A DNA stretch of 8,682 nucleotides from Actinomycetes bacterium (GTDB lineage Bacteria > Actinomycetota > Acidimicrobiia > Acidimicrobiales > Microtrichaceae), in NCBI GenBank assembly GCA_023423215.1, contig JAFAFZ010000486.1:1-8682 (forward strand). Direction: 5' to 3'. Position 1 is the first letter of the stretch; each line of letters opens with the position of its first letter. The notes beneath the pieces were generated by a model that worked only from the letters and a program-made list of their open reading frames with translations, was not told the DNA's origin and ran no database searches. Positions 1 to 6,763 of this stretch are shown here, one piece after another. The translations under genes were made by a program, and so were the position numbers.

Positions 1-464
1 GCGATCGGGCGCAGGCAGTCGACCTTCCACGGCACGCTGTCGGCGGTGAACGACCCGCGGTAGCCGTCGGCGCCGACGAGCTGGACCGAGGGCGCGGCGC
101 CGAGCGCGCTGTCCCGGACGGGCATCGCCCGGTCGGACTCCTCGCAGGTCGCCGTGACCGTGACCGTCCGGTTGTTGGTCGAGAGGTCGATCGGGGTGCC
201 GCCGAGGCAGTCGTCGAAGTTGCCCAGCTCTCCCGCCGGGTCCATCCGGATGAGGTTGACGGCCGACTCCAGAGCGTTGTCGGCGGCGCGCACCTCTCGG
301 GTCGAGAGCTTCTGCGTCTCGCTGATCTGCGAGGTGGTCAACGTCATGGTCATGAGCGCAGCCAGCGTGACGCCAGCGAACAGCACCATGATCGCCATCG
401 CCGTCATGAGCGCGAAGCCGCGCTCATCGAGCAGTCGCGGACGAGGGTTCGGTGTACGCGTCAC
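1..464 (-). CDS. PilX/GspK-like minor prepilin, 3' end outside the window
   Basis: A partial membrane-anchored prepilin-like protein; 154 codons are visible and the gene continues past the window edge. It starts with GTG at 464, and the GTGA overlaps the stop of the modular prepilin gene by 4 bp, which argues for translational coupling; the Shine-Dalgarno signal is weak (AGGCGGT at about 473-479). The N-terminus has a short basic leader, then ERGFALMTAMAIMVLF followed by a hydrophobic stretch to about residue 44. Cleavage would be expected after Gly16, giving mature Phe1. Position 5 of the mature protein is Thr instead of the usual Glu. Loss of Glu5 is known for the GspK tip subunit, so a fibre-tip role is inferred. 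After the helix comes a Ser/Thr-rich coiled segment and a domain with Cys86, Cys107 and Cys140. The globular part is not recognisable by eye. Family assignment as prepilin-like is fairly secure, PilX versus GspK is not. Confidence 0.72.
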   Translation of the reverse strand, partial: MTRTPNPRPRLLDERGFALMTAMAIMVLFAGVTLAALMTMTLTTSQISETQKLSTREVRAADNALESAVNLIRMDPAGELGNFDDCLGGTPIDLSTNNRTVTVTATCEESDRAMPVRDSALGAAPSVQLVGADGYRGSFTADSVPWKVDCLRPI

Positions 465-2542
465 TTGAACTGCACCGCCTGCGTCCGGAACGGGCTCCAC
501 GTCCCGCTGTAGGGGTCCTTGGTGCGCACCCGCAGCTCGACGTCGCTGTTGTTCGCCGCCCCGTGGTTGGTGCTCGTCCACGAGGTCGCCGTGCCGTCGT
601 ACGCGTCCCGGAAGTCGTTCCACGACAGGCACACGAAGACGCGGAACGTGCACCAGCGGATGTCGACGTCGTAGGACACGGCTGTCGGGACGCCGGCCAC
701 GCCCGGGACGGCCGGCCAGGAGACCGTGTTGGTCCGGTTGCTGCCCGAGGCCGAGATGCTGGACGGAGCCGGAGCCCCCCGCACGGTGATCGTCCGCGTC
801 GCCGGACCGTTCATGACGCCCGACCCGTCCGTCACGGACAGCGACGTCGTGTACGTCGCGCTCTCGAAGCTGCTGCCGGCTGGGACGTTCGCACCGAAGC
901 GCACGACACCCGGAGCACGAGCCGTCGACGTCGCCGGCGTGCCGTTGGGGAACGTCCACGCATGGACCAGCGAGGCGGCCGGCGTCTCGGGGTCGCTCGA
1001 GCTCGATTCGGGCGTGACGGCGGCACCTGCGCGCACGTCGTACGAGGTCAGCGTGAACGCCGCAGTCGGCGGCGTGTTCGTCGCCAGGGTGACGCCCGAC
1101 GAGGTCTTCGACTCGCCCTGGTCGTCGGTGACCTTCACGCTGATCGTCGCGCCGCCCGTCGCCGAGTGCGCGTACGTTGCACCGGTGGCGCCGTTGATCG
1201 GTGACCCATCCTTCAGCCACTGGTAGCTCAGCGTGTCGCAGGTCCCGTCGGGGTCCAGCGGCGACGGACCGGTGATCGAGAAGTTCACCGTCGCCGGCGT
1301 CGTCACCTGCAGCGAGCTGCCGCCGGCGGCCGTCGACGAGTTCCAGGCGCCCTGGATGGCCGGTGTGTTCGGAGCACGGTTGGTGACGACGACCTGCGTC
1401 GTGTCATCGCCGGCACCGTTGCCGAACGCGTCGTGGTCGTTGTCCTCGACCCGCAGGTTCACCGTGTACGGGTTCGAGCTGCCGCGCGGCATCGAGTAGG
1501 CGTGACCGTGCGCTGCGGACGAGGTCTTCGTCGCCGTCTGTCCGTCGCCGTAGGACCAGAGGTAGCGCACGACGCTGCCGCCGGTGTCCGGGTCCGACGA
1601 GCCCGCCGCCGCGAAGTTCACGCTCGTGCAGCGGTTGACGGTGAGGGGGTTCTCGCTCGGCGCCGAGATGACTGCGGTCGGCGGGCGGTTCTGCACGCGG
1701 ATGCGCACGTAGTCGCTCGCAGGCGTGCCCCCCGCGGTCGTCGCGGTGAACACGGCGGTGAACTCGCCGAGCTGGGAGTACGCATGGCTGACGCTCAGGG
1801 CGGTCGAGATGGTCCCGTCCCCCAGCTCCCACCGGTACGTCATCGTGGAGCCGCCCGGGTCGTTCGCCGTCCCGTCGAAGGTGACGGTCTCGCCCCGGTA
1901 GACCTCGAGATCGGACACCGAGATGGACACGTCGGGCGAGACGTACGCCGGTCCGCCGCCGGTCACGACGCCGATCGCGACGCCGGCCCGCAGCGAAGCG
2001 GTCATCGAGACGGCCTGGCCGCTGACGGTGTCGACGCGCAGGCTGATGCGCCCGCAGTCCGTCGAACCCATCCCGGGTCGCGGAGCACAGGACACGGCGA
2101 CCGACGTCGGTGAGATGTCGCGGACCAGCTCGGTCTCGGACGTCGCGGCACCCCCGGTGCACTCGCGGCGCCACAGGCTCGTGCCGGTGCCCTCGCTCGA
2201 CGCGGCACGGTTGTAGACGACCCGCGGGCCGGTCGACGCCGTGAGCCGCAGCACCGTGTCGGTCGGCGCAGCGGCCGCAGAGCCACCGCCCGAGCAGTCG
2301 GTGCCGTTCGCCGCGGTGCCGACGTTCGCCGTGTGCGACGACGCGACGTCGCGCAGGAACGAGGTGCGCAGGAAGCCGACCGACGCGCCGTCGATGTTGC
2401 GCGTGATGGTGGCGGTCTGCTGGCGGGACGCCACGAACGCCCACCCGAAGAGCGGCGCCATGATCAGGGCCGTGAGCACCAGCGTCAGCAGCGTCTCCAA
2501 CATCGTGAAGCCGTGCTGATCCCGTCGTCGGTCGACCCTCAT
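461..2542 (-). CDS. Giant modular prepilin with PKD/Ig/FN3-like domains (candidate pilus-tip adhesin)
   Basis: A 693-residue prepilin, several times longer than usual minor pilins (about 150-250 residues). The start is ATG at 2542, overlapping the upstream stop as ATGA, with GGAGG 7 nt ahead; the frame stays open further upstream but that stretch is the shadow of the preceding prepilin gene. Residues 1-10 are a basic leader, and HGFTMLETLLTLVLTAL gives a canonical class III site: cleavage after Gly11, mature Phe1 and Glu5. A pilin-like head reaches about residue 200 with Cys83, 128, 152 and 163. Then come a PKD-like module at 205-285 (YRWELGDG, later HAY), a second at 288-388 (YLWSYGDG, HAY), an Ig-like module at 390-488 (SYQWLKDGSPI), a further PKD/Ig-like module at 490-588 (HAWTFPNG), and an FN3-like module at 592-693 with close cysteines 631 and 638. 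The modules point to extracellular binding; ligand unknown. Prepilin status is seen directly, the adhesin role is inferred. Confidence 0.88.
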   Translation of the reverse strand: MRVDRRRDQHGFTMLETLLTLVLTALIMAPLFGWAFVASRQQTATITRNIDGASVGFLRTSFLRDVASSHTANVGTAANGTDCSGGGSAAAAPTDTVLRLTASTGPRVVYNRAASSEGTGTSLWRRECTGGAATSETELVRDISPTSVAVSCAPRPGMGSTDCGRISLRVDTVSGQAVSMTASLRAGVAIGVVTGGGPAYVSPDVSISVSDLEVYRGETVTFDGTANDPGGSTMTYRWELGDGTISTALSVSHAYSQLGEFTAVFTATTAGGTPASDYVRIRVQNRPPTAVISAPSENPLTVNRCTSVNFAAAGSSDPDTGGSVVRYLWSYGDGQTATKTSSAAHGHAYSMPRGSSNPYTVNLRVEDNDHDAFGNGAGDDTTQVVVTNRAPNTPAIQGAWNSSTAAGGSSLQVTTPATVNFSITGPSPLDPDGTCDTLSYQWLKDGSPINGATGATYAHSATGGATISVKVTDDQGESKTSSGVTLATNTPPTAAFTLTSYDVRAGAAVTPESSSSDPETPAASLVHAWTFPNGTPATSTARAPGVVRFGANVPAGSSFESATYTTSLSVTDGSGVMNGPATRTITVRGAPAPSSISASGSNRTNTVSWPAVPGVAGVPTAVSYDVDIRWCTFRVFVCLSWNDFRDAYDGTATSWTSTNHGAANNSDVELRVRTKDPYSGTWSPFRTQAVQFK

Positions 2543-3057
2543 GGCGTGGCCTCCGGATCGCGCTTCACGACCTCGAGCACGGCAGAGCGGTCCTCGGTCT
2601 CCGCGCGCACGGTGATGAGCTGGCTTCCCTGGTCGTCGTTCGGGCCCGCACAGGTCGTCGACGTGTAGCTCCGAGCCGTCTGGCTCCAGTACCGAACGTC
2701 GAGCACCTCGACCGTGACGCCGGAGGGGGGGGCCCAGAGCTCCGCGTCCGACGCGTAGTCGGCCACCTCCGCGCACGGGACGTAGGCGATCTGCTTGACC
2801 GACTCGGCGAACGCGCTCGCCTGGGCCTCGGCCTGCTGACCCTGCTGCGTCGCGCTGCTGAGCCGCATCGTCGTGAGCAGTCCGGCCGCGGCGGCCAGGA
2901 TCACCGGGATCGCCACGGCGACGACGACGAGGACCTCGATCAACGTCGCGCCGCGCTGGCCACGCCGTGGGCCACCGCCTCTGTTCCATCTCGCACACGG
3001 GCGGGCCCACGCGCGTGTCGACGCGCGCGGCGCCGTGCGCCGAACCTGTTCCCACAT
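2539..3057 (-). CDS. Type IV minor prepilin (PilV/PilW/GspI-J type)
   Basis: A 172-residue prepilin. The signature QRGATLIEVLVVVAVAIPVI gives a class III cleavage site after Gly36, mature Ala1 and Glu5, then a hydrophobic helix to about residue 62 and a small globular domain with a likely disulfide between Cys95 and Cys136. The ATG at 3057 is the only start codon before the cleavage site and has GGAGGA 11 nt ahead. The resulting leader of 36 residues is long and rich in Arg and Pro, longer than in the two neighbouring prepilins. It follows the platform gene after 129 bp and overlaps the modular prepilin gene by 4 bp (ATGA). A run of eight C on the coding strand (2725-2732) lies in the Ala-Pro-Pro-Ser segment around residues 109-112. 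It probably acts as a minor subunit that primes or caps the fibre together with the two following prepilins; which named minor pilin it matches cannot be decided from the sequence alone. Confidence 0.87.
   Translation of the reverse strand: MWEQVRRTAPRASTRAWARPCARWNRGGGPRRGQRGATLIEVLVVVAVAIPVILAAAAGLLTTMRLSSATQQGQQAEAQASAFAESVKQIAYVPCAEVADYASDAELWAPPSGVTVEVLDVRYWSQTARSYTSTTCAGPNDDQGSQLITVRAETEDRSAVLEVVKRDPEATP
2550..2554 (-). promoter_or_regulatory. Shine-Dalgarno of the modular prepilin gene
   Basis: GGAGG on the minus strand, 7 nt before the ATG at 2542 and inside the end of the upstream prepilin gene. It fixes the start of the modular prepilin at 2542, just before its GFTMLE processing site, although the frame is open for another 500 bases upstream. 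Confidence 0.75.
2725..2732 (-). repeat. Poly-C tract (C8) inside a prepilin gene
   Basis: Eight consecutive G on the plus strand, read as C8 on the coding strand across a GCC CCC CCC codon run (Ala-Pro-Pro). It is the longest homopolymer noticed in the window. One added base would shift translation into the frame that stays open into the downstream modular prepilin; one lost base would move it to the third frame. Slippage is possible in principle, but nothing in a single sequence shows that it happens. Confidence 0.7.
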
Positions 3058-3068
3058 TGTTCCGGTCG

Positions 3069-3074
3069 TCCTCC
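3069..3074 (-). promoter_or_regulatory. Shine-Dalgarno of the small prepilin gene
   Basis: GGAGGA on the minus strand, ending 11 nt before the ATG at 3057. The spacing is slightly long, but it is the best match in the intercistronic gap and supports the ATG that leaves an unusually long 36-residue leader. Confidence 0.65.
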
Positions 3075-3084
3075 GCCAGACCCG

Positions 3085-3120
3085 GAACAGCAGCGTCGCC
3101 CCAGACGAGTGCTGCTCTTC
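3085..3120 (-). other. Intercistronic hairpin between pilC and the prepilin genes
   Basis: An interrupted inverted repeat in the 129-bp gap at 3058-3186. On the minus strand GAA pairs with TTC, AGCAGC with GCTGCT and TCG with CGA around a 7-nt loop, with small internal mismatches. It ends about 10 nt before the Shine-Dalgarno sequence of the small prepilin gene and has no U-run after it on either strand, so it does not look like an intrinsic terminator. It might stabilise or mark a processing point for the prepilin part of the mRNA. The rest of this gap shows no convincing promoter. Confidence 0.45.
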
Positions 3121-3186
3121 CCCGAACTCCGGCGTCCCCAGCGAACGACGGAGGTATGTCGATTCAGGAGCTGCTGACCCGCCCGG

Positions 3187-4455
3187 TCACAGCTCCACTT
3201 GATTGTAGATGCCGTACATCGCAGAAACCATGGCGAGCGCAACGAATCCCACCACGATGCCGATGAACAAGATCATGATCGGCTCGAACCAGGCGGTCAG
3301 CTTGTCCACCGCATAGCTCAGCTCCTCCTCGTAGAACCCGGCCGCGTTGTTGAGCTGATCGGACAGCTCACCCGTGCGCTCACCGACGCGGACCATCTGG
3401 ATGACAGCCGTCGGGAACAGGTCGGTGCTGGCGAGCGGATCGGCGAAGCCGCCGCCGGCGAGCACGCCCTCCATCGCCACCGACAGGCGCTCCTTGTAGA
3501 CCATGTTGTTCGCGCAGTCGATCGAGGTCGGCAGCGCCTCGGGCAGCGGCACACCCGCATCCAGCAGCGCAGCGAGCACACGCGTGAAGCGCTCCGTCGA
3601 CGAGTAGGTCACGACCGTCGAGATCAGCGGCAGCTTCAGCTGCAGCGCGTGCAGGTTCCGACGACCGCCCGGGGTGCGCACGTAGAGCAGTGCCGCGCAG
3701 ATCGCGACGACGAGCACCGCACCCGTGATCCACCCGGCCGGCGATCCGACGAAGTTGGCGATGCCCATGAGCATGCGGGTCGGCAGCGGGAGCTCGGCGT
3801 CGAAGTCCTCGAAGAACTCGGCGAACTTCGGGATCGCGAACACGACGATGACGAGCACCACCAGGACCGAGACGGCCAACAGGATGATCGGGTAGATCAG
3901 CGCCTTGCGGACCGCACGGGTCAGCTCCAGGTCCCGTCGGATGTAGCTGTGCAGCTGGTCGAACGCCTCGTCCATCCGGCCGGTCAGCTCGGCCGAGCCG
4001 AGCAGCGCCATGAAGTACGACGGGAAGATGTCGGCGTGCACGCTCAGCGCCTCGGTGACCGAGCGACCACCCGTCACGCGGTCCAGGACGTCGCCGAGCA
4101 CTGCCTTGAAGCGCTTGTTGGTGGCGTCCTGGCGCAGGTTGTCCAGCGCCTCGGTCATCGGCACGCCCGCACGCAGGAACGTCGCCATCTGACGCGAGAA
4201 GTGCATGATCTCGACGAGCGGGACCTTCTCCTTCGTCAGCTCGACGTTCAGACCCTTCTTCTCGGTGAGCTTGGTGACGCGCAGCCCGCGCACCGCGAGC
4301 TCGTTGCGCGCCACGTTCGCCGAGGACGCCTCGATCTCGCCCTTGACCGGCTCGCCGTTGATCGTCTCGGCCTCGTAGCGGTACTTCGCCGACTTGGCCG
4401 ACTTCGACTTCGGTGCCCGGCGGTTGCCGGTCGGTTCCGTCGTTGTTGCGCTCAT
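3187..4455 (-). CDS. pilC: Type IV pilus inner-membrane platform protein (PilC/GspF family)
   Basis: A 422-residue polytopic membrane protein that anchors the assembly ATPase and passes its motion to pilin insertion. After a basic N-terminal segment comes a cytoplasmic part (KYRYEAETINGEPVKGEIEA, residues 24-43, then the typical A..EL..RGLRV stretch). Two T2SSF domains follow at about 84-207 and 287-409, with the family motifs FSRQMATFLRAGVPMTEAL and, in the second repeat, TERFTRVLAALLDAGVPLPEAL, and the later VGERTGEL. Membrane segments lie at about 188-209, 240-258 and 391-413. The length is close to the family's usual 400 residues. The ATG overlaps the ATPase stop as ATGA, with a G-rich stretch about 7 nt ahead, so the two assembly genes are coupled. 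With no secretin or other outer-membrane gene in view and a probably monoderm host, T4P is more likely than type II secretion, but the family alone does not separate the two. Confidence 0.95.
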   Translation of the reverse strand: MSATTTEPTGNRRAPKSKSAKSAKYRYEAETINGEPVKGEIEASSANVARNELAVRGLRVTKLTEKKGLNVELTKEKVPLVEIMHFSRQMATFLRAGVPMTEALDNLRQDATNKRFKAVLGDVLDRVTGGRSVTEALSVHADIFPSYFMALLGSAELTGRMDEAFDQLHSYIRRDLELTRAVRKALIYPIILLAVSVLVVLVIVVFAIPKFAEFFEDFDAELPLPTRMLMGIANFVGSPAGWITGAVLVVAICAALLYVRTPGGRRNLHALQLKLPLISTVVTYSSTERFTRVLAALLDAGVPLPEALPTSIDCANNMVYKERLSVAMEGVLAGGGFADPLASTDLFPTAVIQMVRVGERTGELSDQLNNAAGFYEEELSYAVDKLTAWFEPIMILFIGIVVGFVALAMVSAMYGIYNQVEL

Positions 4456-6512
4456 GTCCTGACCCCCACGTCCCCGTCCAGCTCGCTGGTGTCAGCGGGT
4501 GCCCGCTCCACCAGACCGCTCGCCCCACTCGCTCCGTTCGCCCCACCTGCGCCCACCGGTCCCACCGAGATGGGATCGTGCGGCTCGCCACCGTCGACCG
4601 CCTCGCCGACGCCCAGCGCGTCCTTGCCGCGTGCCAGCGCACGCTTGCCCGGGCCCAGTTCCTTCGGCTCGACCTGCGCACTGCGGTCCACGCCGGGTGC
4701 GTAGACGCTGCGGATCACGTCGTCGACCGTGGTGATGCCGTCGACCACCAGGTTGAACGCCTGCTTCTGCATCGTGCGCATGCCCTCGTCGATCGCCCGA
4801 TCGCGCATCTCGTGGTGCGTCGCCCGGGCGACGATCAGCTCACGCATGCCGTCGGTGATCGCCAGCAGCTCGTACACGCCGACACGACCGCGGTAGCCGG
4901 TGTGGTTGCAGCGGTTGCAGCCGGTGCCCTTGAGCCACTGCTTCGGCTGGTGGCCGACCTCTTCGGCGACCATGCGGATCTCCGCCGGGGTGGGCTGGTA
5001 CGGCGCCCTGCAGTTGGTGCAGATGCGGCGCAGCAGGCGCTGGCCGACGACGCCGGTCAGCGCCGAGGCGACCAGGAACGGCTCGATGCCCATGTCGGTG
5101 AAGCGGTGGATCGCAGCGACCGAGTCGACCGAGTGCAGCGACGACAGCACGAAGTGACCCGTCAGCGACGCCTGCATCGCGATGCGGGCCGTCTCCTCGT
5201 CACGGATCTCGCCGACGAGGATCACGTCGGGGTCCTGGCGCAGGATGCCGCGCAGTCCGTCGGCGAACGTCATGCCCGTGTCGGACACCTGCATCTGGCT
5301 GATGCCGTCGAACTGGTACTCGACCGGGTCCTCGATCGTGACCACGTTGCGGGTCGGGTCGTTGATCTCGGTCAGCGTCGCGTACAGCGTCGTGGTCTTG
5401 CCCGAACCCGTGGGACCGGTGCAGAGCAGCATGCCGAGCGGCGCCTTCACGATCTTCAGGTACGGCGCCTCGATCGGCTTCGGCATGCCCAGGTCGCCCA
5501 GCGAGATCAGCGACTTGGTCTTGTCCAGCAGTCGCAGCACGACCTTCTCGCCGTGCACCGTGGCGACGGTCGAGATGCGCACGTCGATCGGGCGACCGTC
5601 GACCATGACGCCCATCTGGCCGTCCTGCGGGCGGCGGCGCTCGACGATGTTCAGCCCCGCCATGACCTTCACGCGGCTCACCAGCGCCGAGGACATGCGA
5701 GAGGGCAGCTGGATCGCCTCGGTCATCGCGCCGTCGACGCGGTAGCGCACGCGCACGAACTTCTCACCCGGCTCGACGTGGATGTCGGACGCACGGCTGC
5801 GCACGCCCTGGGTGATGATGCGGTTGACGACCTGGACGATCGGGGCGTTCTCGTCGACGGCGAAGCTGTCGTCCTCGGACTTCGCGACCTCTTCGTAGGC
5901 GCTCAGCTCGAAGGCCTGGATGTGCACCTGCGCCTGGTTGAGCACGTTGTAGGACTGCTCGAGCAGGCGCTCGATGTCGCTGCGGGTGCCCATCGTCAGG
6001 CCGATGCGCTTGCAGTGGTGCGTCAGCTCCTCGATCGCGGTCGTGTCGAGGGGATCGGCGATCGCCAGGAAGACGCGCTCGGCCTCGACGCGCAGTGGGA
6101 TGACCGTGTGCTTGCGGGACAGCTCCTCGCCCACGGCGTCCAGCGCCTGCTGCTCGGGCATCGCGTCGCGCAGGTCCGCGAGCGGGATGCCGAACTGCTG
6201 GGCCAGGGCTGCGGCCAGCGCGGTCTCGTCGATCGAGCCGAGCTCGAGCAGCACCTCACCCAGGCGGGCCGAGCCCTCTTCGGGGTGCTCCTGCTGGTGC
6301 TGGAGGGCGTCGAGCAGCTCGTCGGGATCGATGGAGCCCAGCTCCAGCATCACCTCGCCCAGCTTCGGGCGGTTCGAGCCGACCCACGAGCTGATCTCGG
6401 TCTCGAGGATGGCGGCGTCCGCGCTGTCGAAGTCGATCGAACGACGACGGCGGCGCGTCGGAGCAGCACCCGCCGTCGGCGATTCGTCCTTCGTCTTGCG
6501 GAAAACTGCCAA
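4452..6512 (-). CDS. pilB: Type IV pilus extension ATPase (PilB/GspE family)
   Basis: A 686-residue hexameric ATPase that drives pilin polymerisation at the inner membrane. The N-terminus has a basic patch (residues 20-24) and two MshEN-type 24-residue motifs at 50-73 and 83-106 (LGEVMLELGSID, LGEVLLELGSID), a module that binds cyclic di-GMP in some relatives. The ATPase core shows Walker A GPTGSGKT (366-373), the Asp box TIEDPVEY (392-399), Walker B with DPDVILVGEIRD (427-438), the His box TGHFVLSSLHS (451-461) and the zinc-type cysteines 498, 501, 532 and 535. The family fold ends near residue 604; an added tail of about 80 residues is rich in Gly, Ala and charged residues and looks disordered. 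The start is TTG at 6512 with GGGGAG 8 nt ahead; a later ATG would cut the first motif. No pilT gene lies between it and pilC. All catalytic motifs are intact. Confidence 0.95.
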   Translation of the reverse strand: MAVFRKTKDESPTAGAAPTRRRRRSIDFDSADAAILETEISSWVGSNRPKLGEVMLELGSIDPDELLDALQHQQEHPEEGSARLGEVLLELGSIDETALAAALAQQFGIPLADLRDAMPEQQALDAVGEELSRKHTVIPLRVEAERVFLAIADPLDTTAIEELTHHCKRIGLTMGTRSDIERLLEQSYNVLNQAQVHIQAFELSAYEEVAKSEDDSFAVDENAPIVQVVNRIITQGVRSRASDIHVEPGEKFVRVRYRVDGAMTEAIQLPSRMSSALVSRVKVMAGLNIVERRRPQDGQMGVMVDGRPIDVRISTVATVHGEKVVLRLLDKTKSLISLGDLGMPKPIEAPYLKIVKAPLGMLLCTGPTGSGKTTTLYATLTEINDPTRNVVTIEDPVEYQFDGISQMQVSDTGMTFADGLRGILRQDPDVILVGEIRDEETARIAMQASLTGHFVLSSLHSVDSVAAIHRFTDMGIEPFLVASALTGVVGQRLLRRICTNCRAPYQPTPAEIRMVAEEVGHQPKQWLKGTGCNRCNHTGYRGRVGVYELLAITDGMRELIVARATHHEMRDRAIDEGMRTMQKQAFNLVVDGITTVDDVIRSVYAPGVDRSAQVEPKELGPGKRALARGKDALGVGEAVDGGEPHDPISVGPVGAGGANGASGASGLVERAPADTSELDGDVGVRT

Positions 6513-6654
6513 CGGTCCTGCTCCCCCTCAGCCGTGACGGCCGGGTCGTCCTGGGCGAGGTTACGAACTGCGACCGCGGCCGGGTATGGGTACAACTGCA
6601 CATGCGAGCAGGCCCGCGGCCCGCAACGATCTGTCGGTTCCCCCACCCTGAAGC
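6513..6654 (-). other. Predicted 5' leader of the pilus operon
   Basis: About 142 nt between the predicted transcription start and the TTG start of pilB. It contains a GC-rich hairpin at 6608-6624 (GCGGGCC, 3-nt loop, GGCCTGC with one G-U pair) and no convincing gene. No known riboswitch core was recognised. The leader is longer than ribosome binding needs, so regulation at the RNA level is possible but unproven. The extent depends on the promoter call. Confidence 0.3.
6521..6526 (-). promoter_or_regulatory. Shine-Dalgarno supporting the TTG start of pilB
   Basis: GGGGAG within a G-rich run on the minus strand, 8 nt before the TTG at 6512. It decides for the rare TTG start, because the next in-frame ATG (residue 55) would remove most of the first MshEN motif. 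Confidence 0.7.
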
Positions 6655-6660
6655 GAACGA

Positions 6661-6690
6661 AGTGTCCGTCCGGCGCCGTTCCGATGTCAA
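6661..6690 (-). promoter_or_regulatory. Candidate sigma70-type promoter of the pilus operon
   Basis: On the minus strand a perfect TTGACA (-35) at 6685-6690 is followed after 18 bp by GACACT (-10, 6661-6666), which keeps A at position 2 and T at position 6 of the TANNNT pattern. It lies in the 251-bp gap between metF and pilB and points toward pilB, with a start expected near 6654. The -35 box is strong and the -10 box only moderate. Confidence 0.55.
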
Positions 6691-6763
6691 CGCCGGGGGT
6701 CGGGTCGACGGGTGTCGGCGCGGCGGCAGCCGTGCGGGCCGTCAGCCGGGTCGGGTCGGCCGG

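Noticed and set aside
2543..3055. Upstream extension of the modular prepilin to an in-frame GTG at 3055
   Set aside because: The extension is another frame of the small prepilin gene, and the ATG at 2542 has a good ribosome site directly ahead of the class III leader.
3156..3266. Small plus-strand frame starting ATG right after GGAGGT
   Set aside because: The Shine-Dalgarno sequence touches the ATG with no spacer, and most of the frame is antisense to the conserved end of pilC.
3199..4704. Long plus-strand open frame opposite pilC and the end of pilB
   Set aside because: Its product is dominated by Arg, His, Asp and Gln repeats typical of antisense reading of GC-rich genes, and both minus-strand genes have complete family motifs.
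1..6512. Type II secretion system instead of a type IV pilus
   Set aside because: The ATPase and platform families do not separate the two, but no secretin, GspC, GspL or GspM gene is visible and the host looks monoderm; kept as a less likely alternative.
6691..6763. Intrinsic terminator after metF
   Set aside because: There are GC-rich partial repeats but no clear stem followed by a U-run.
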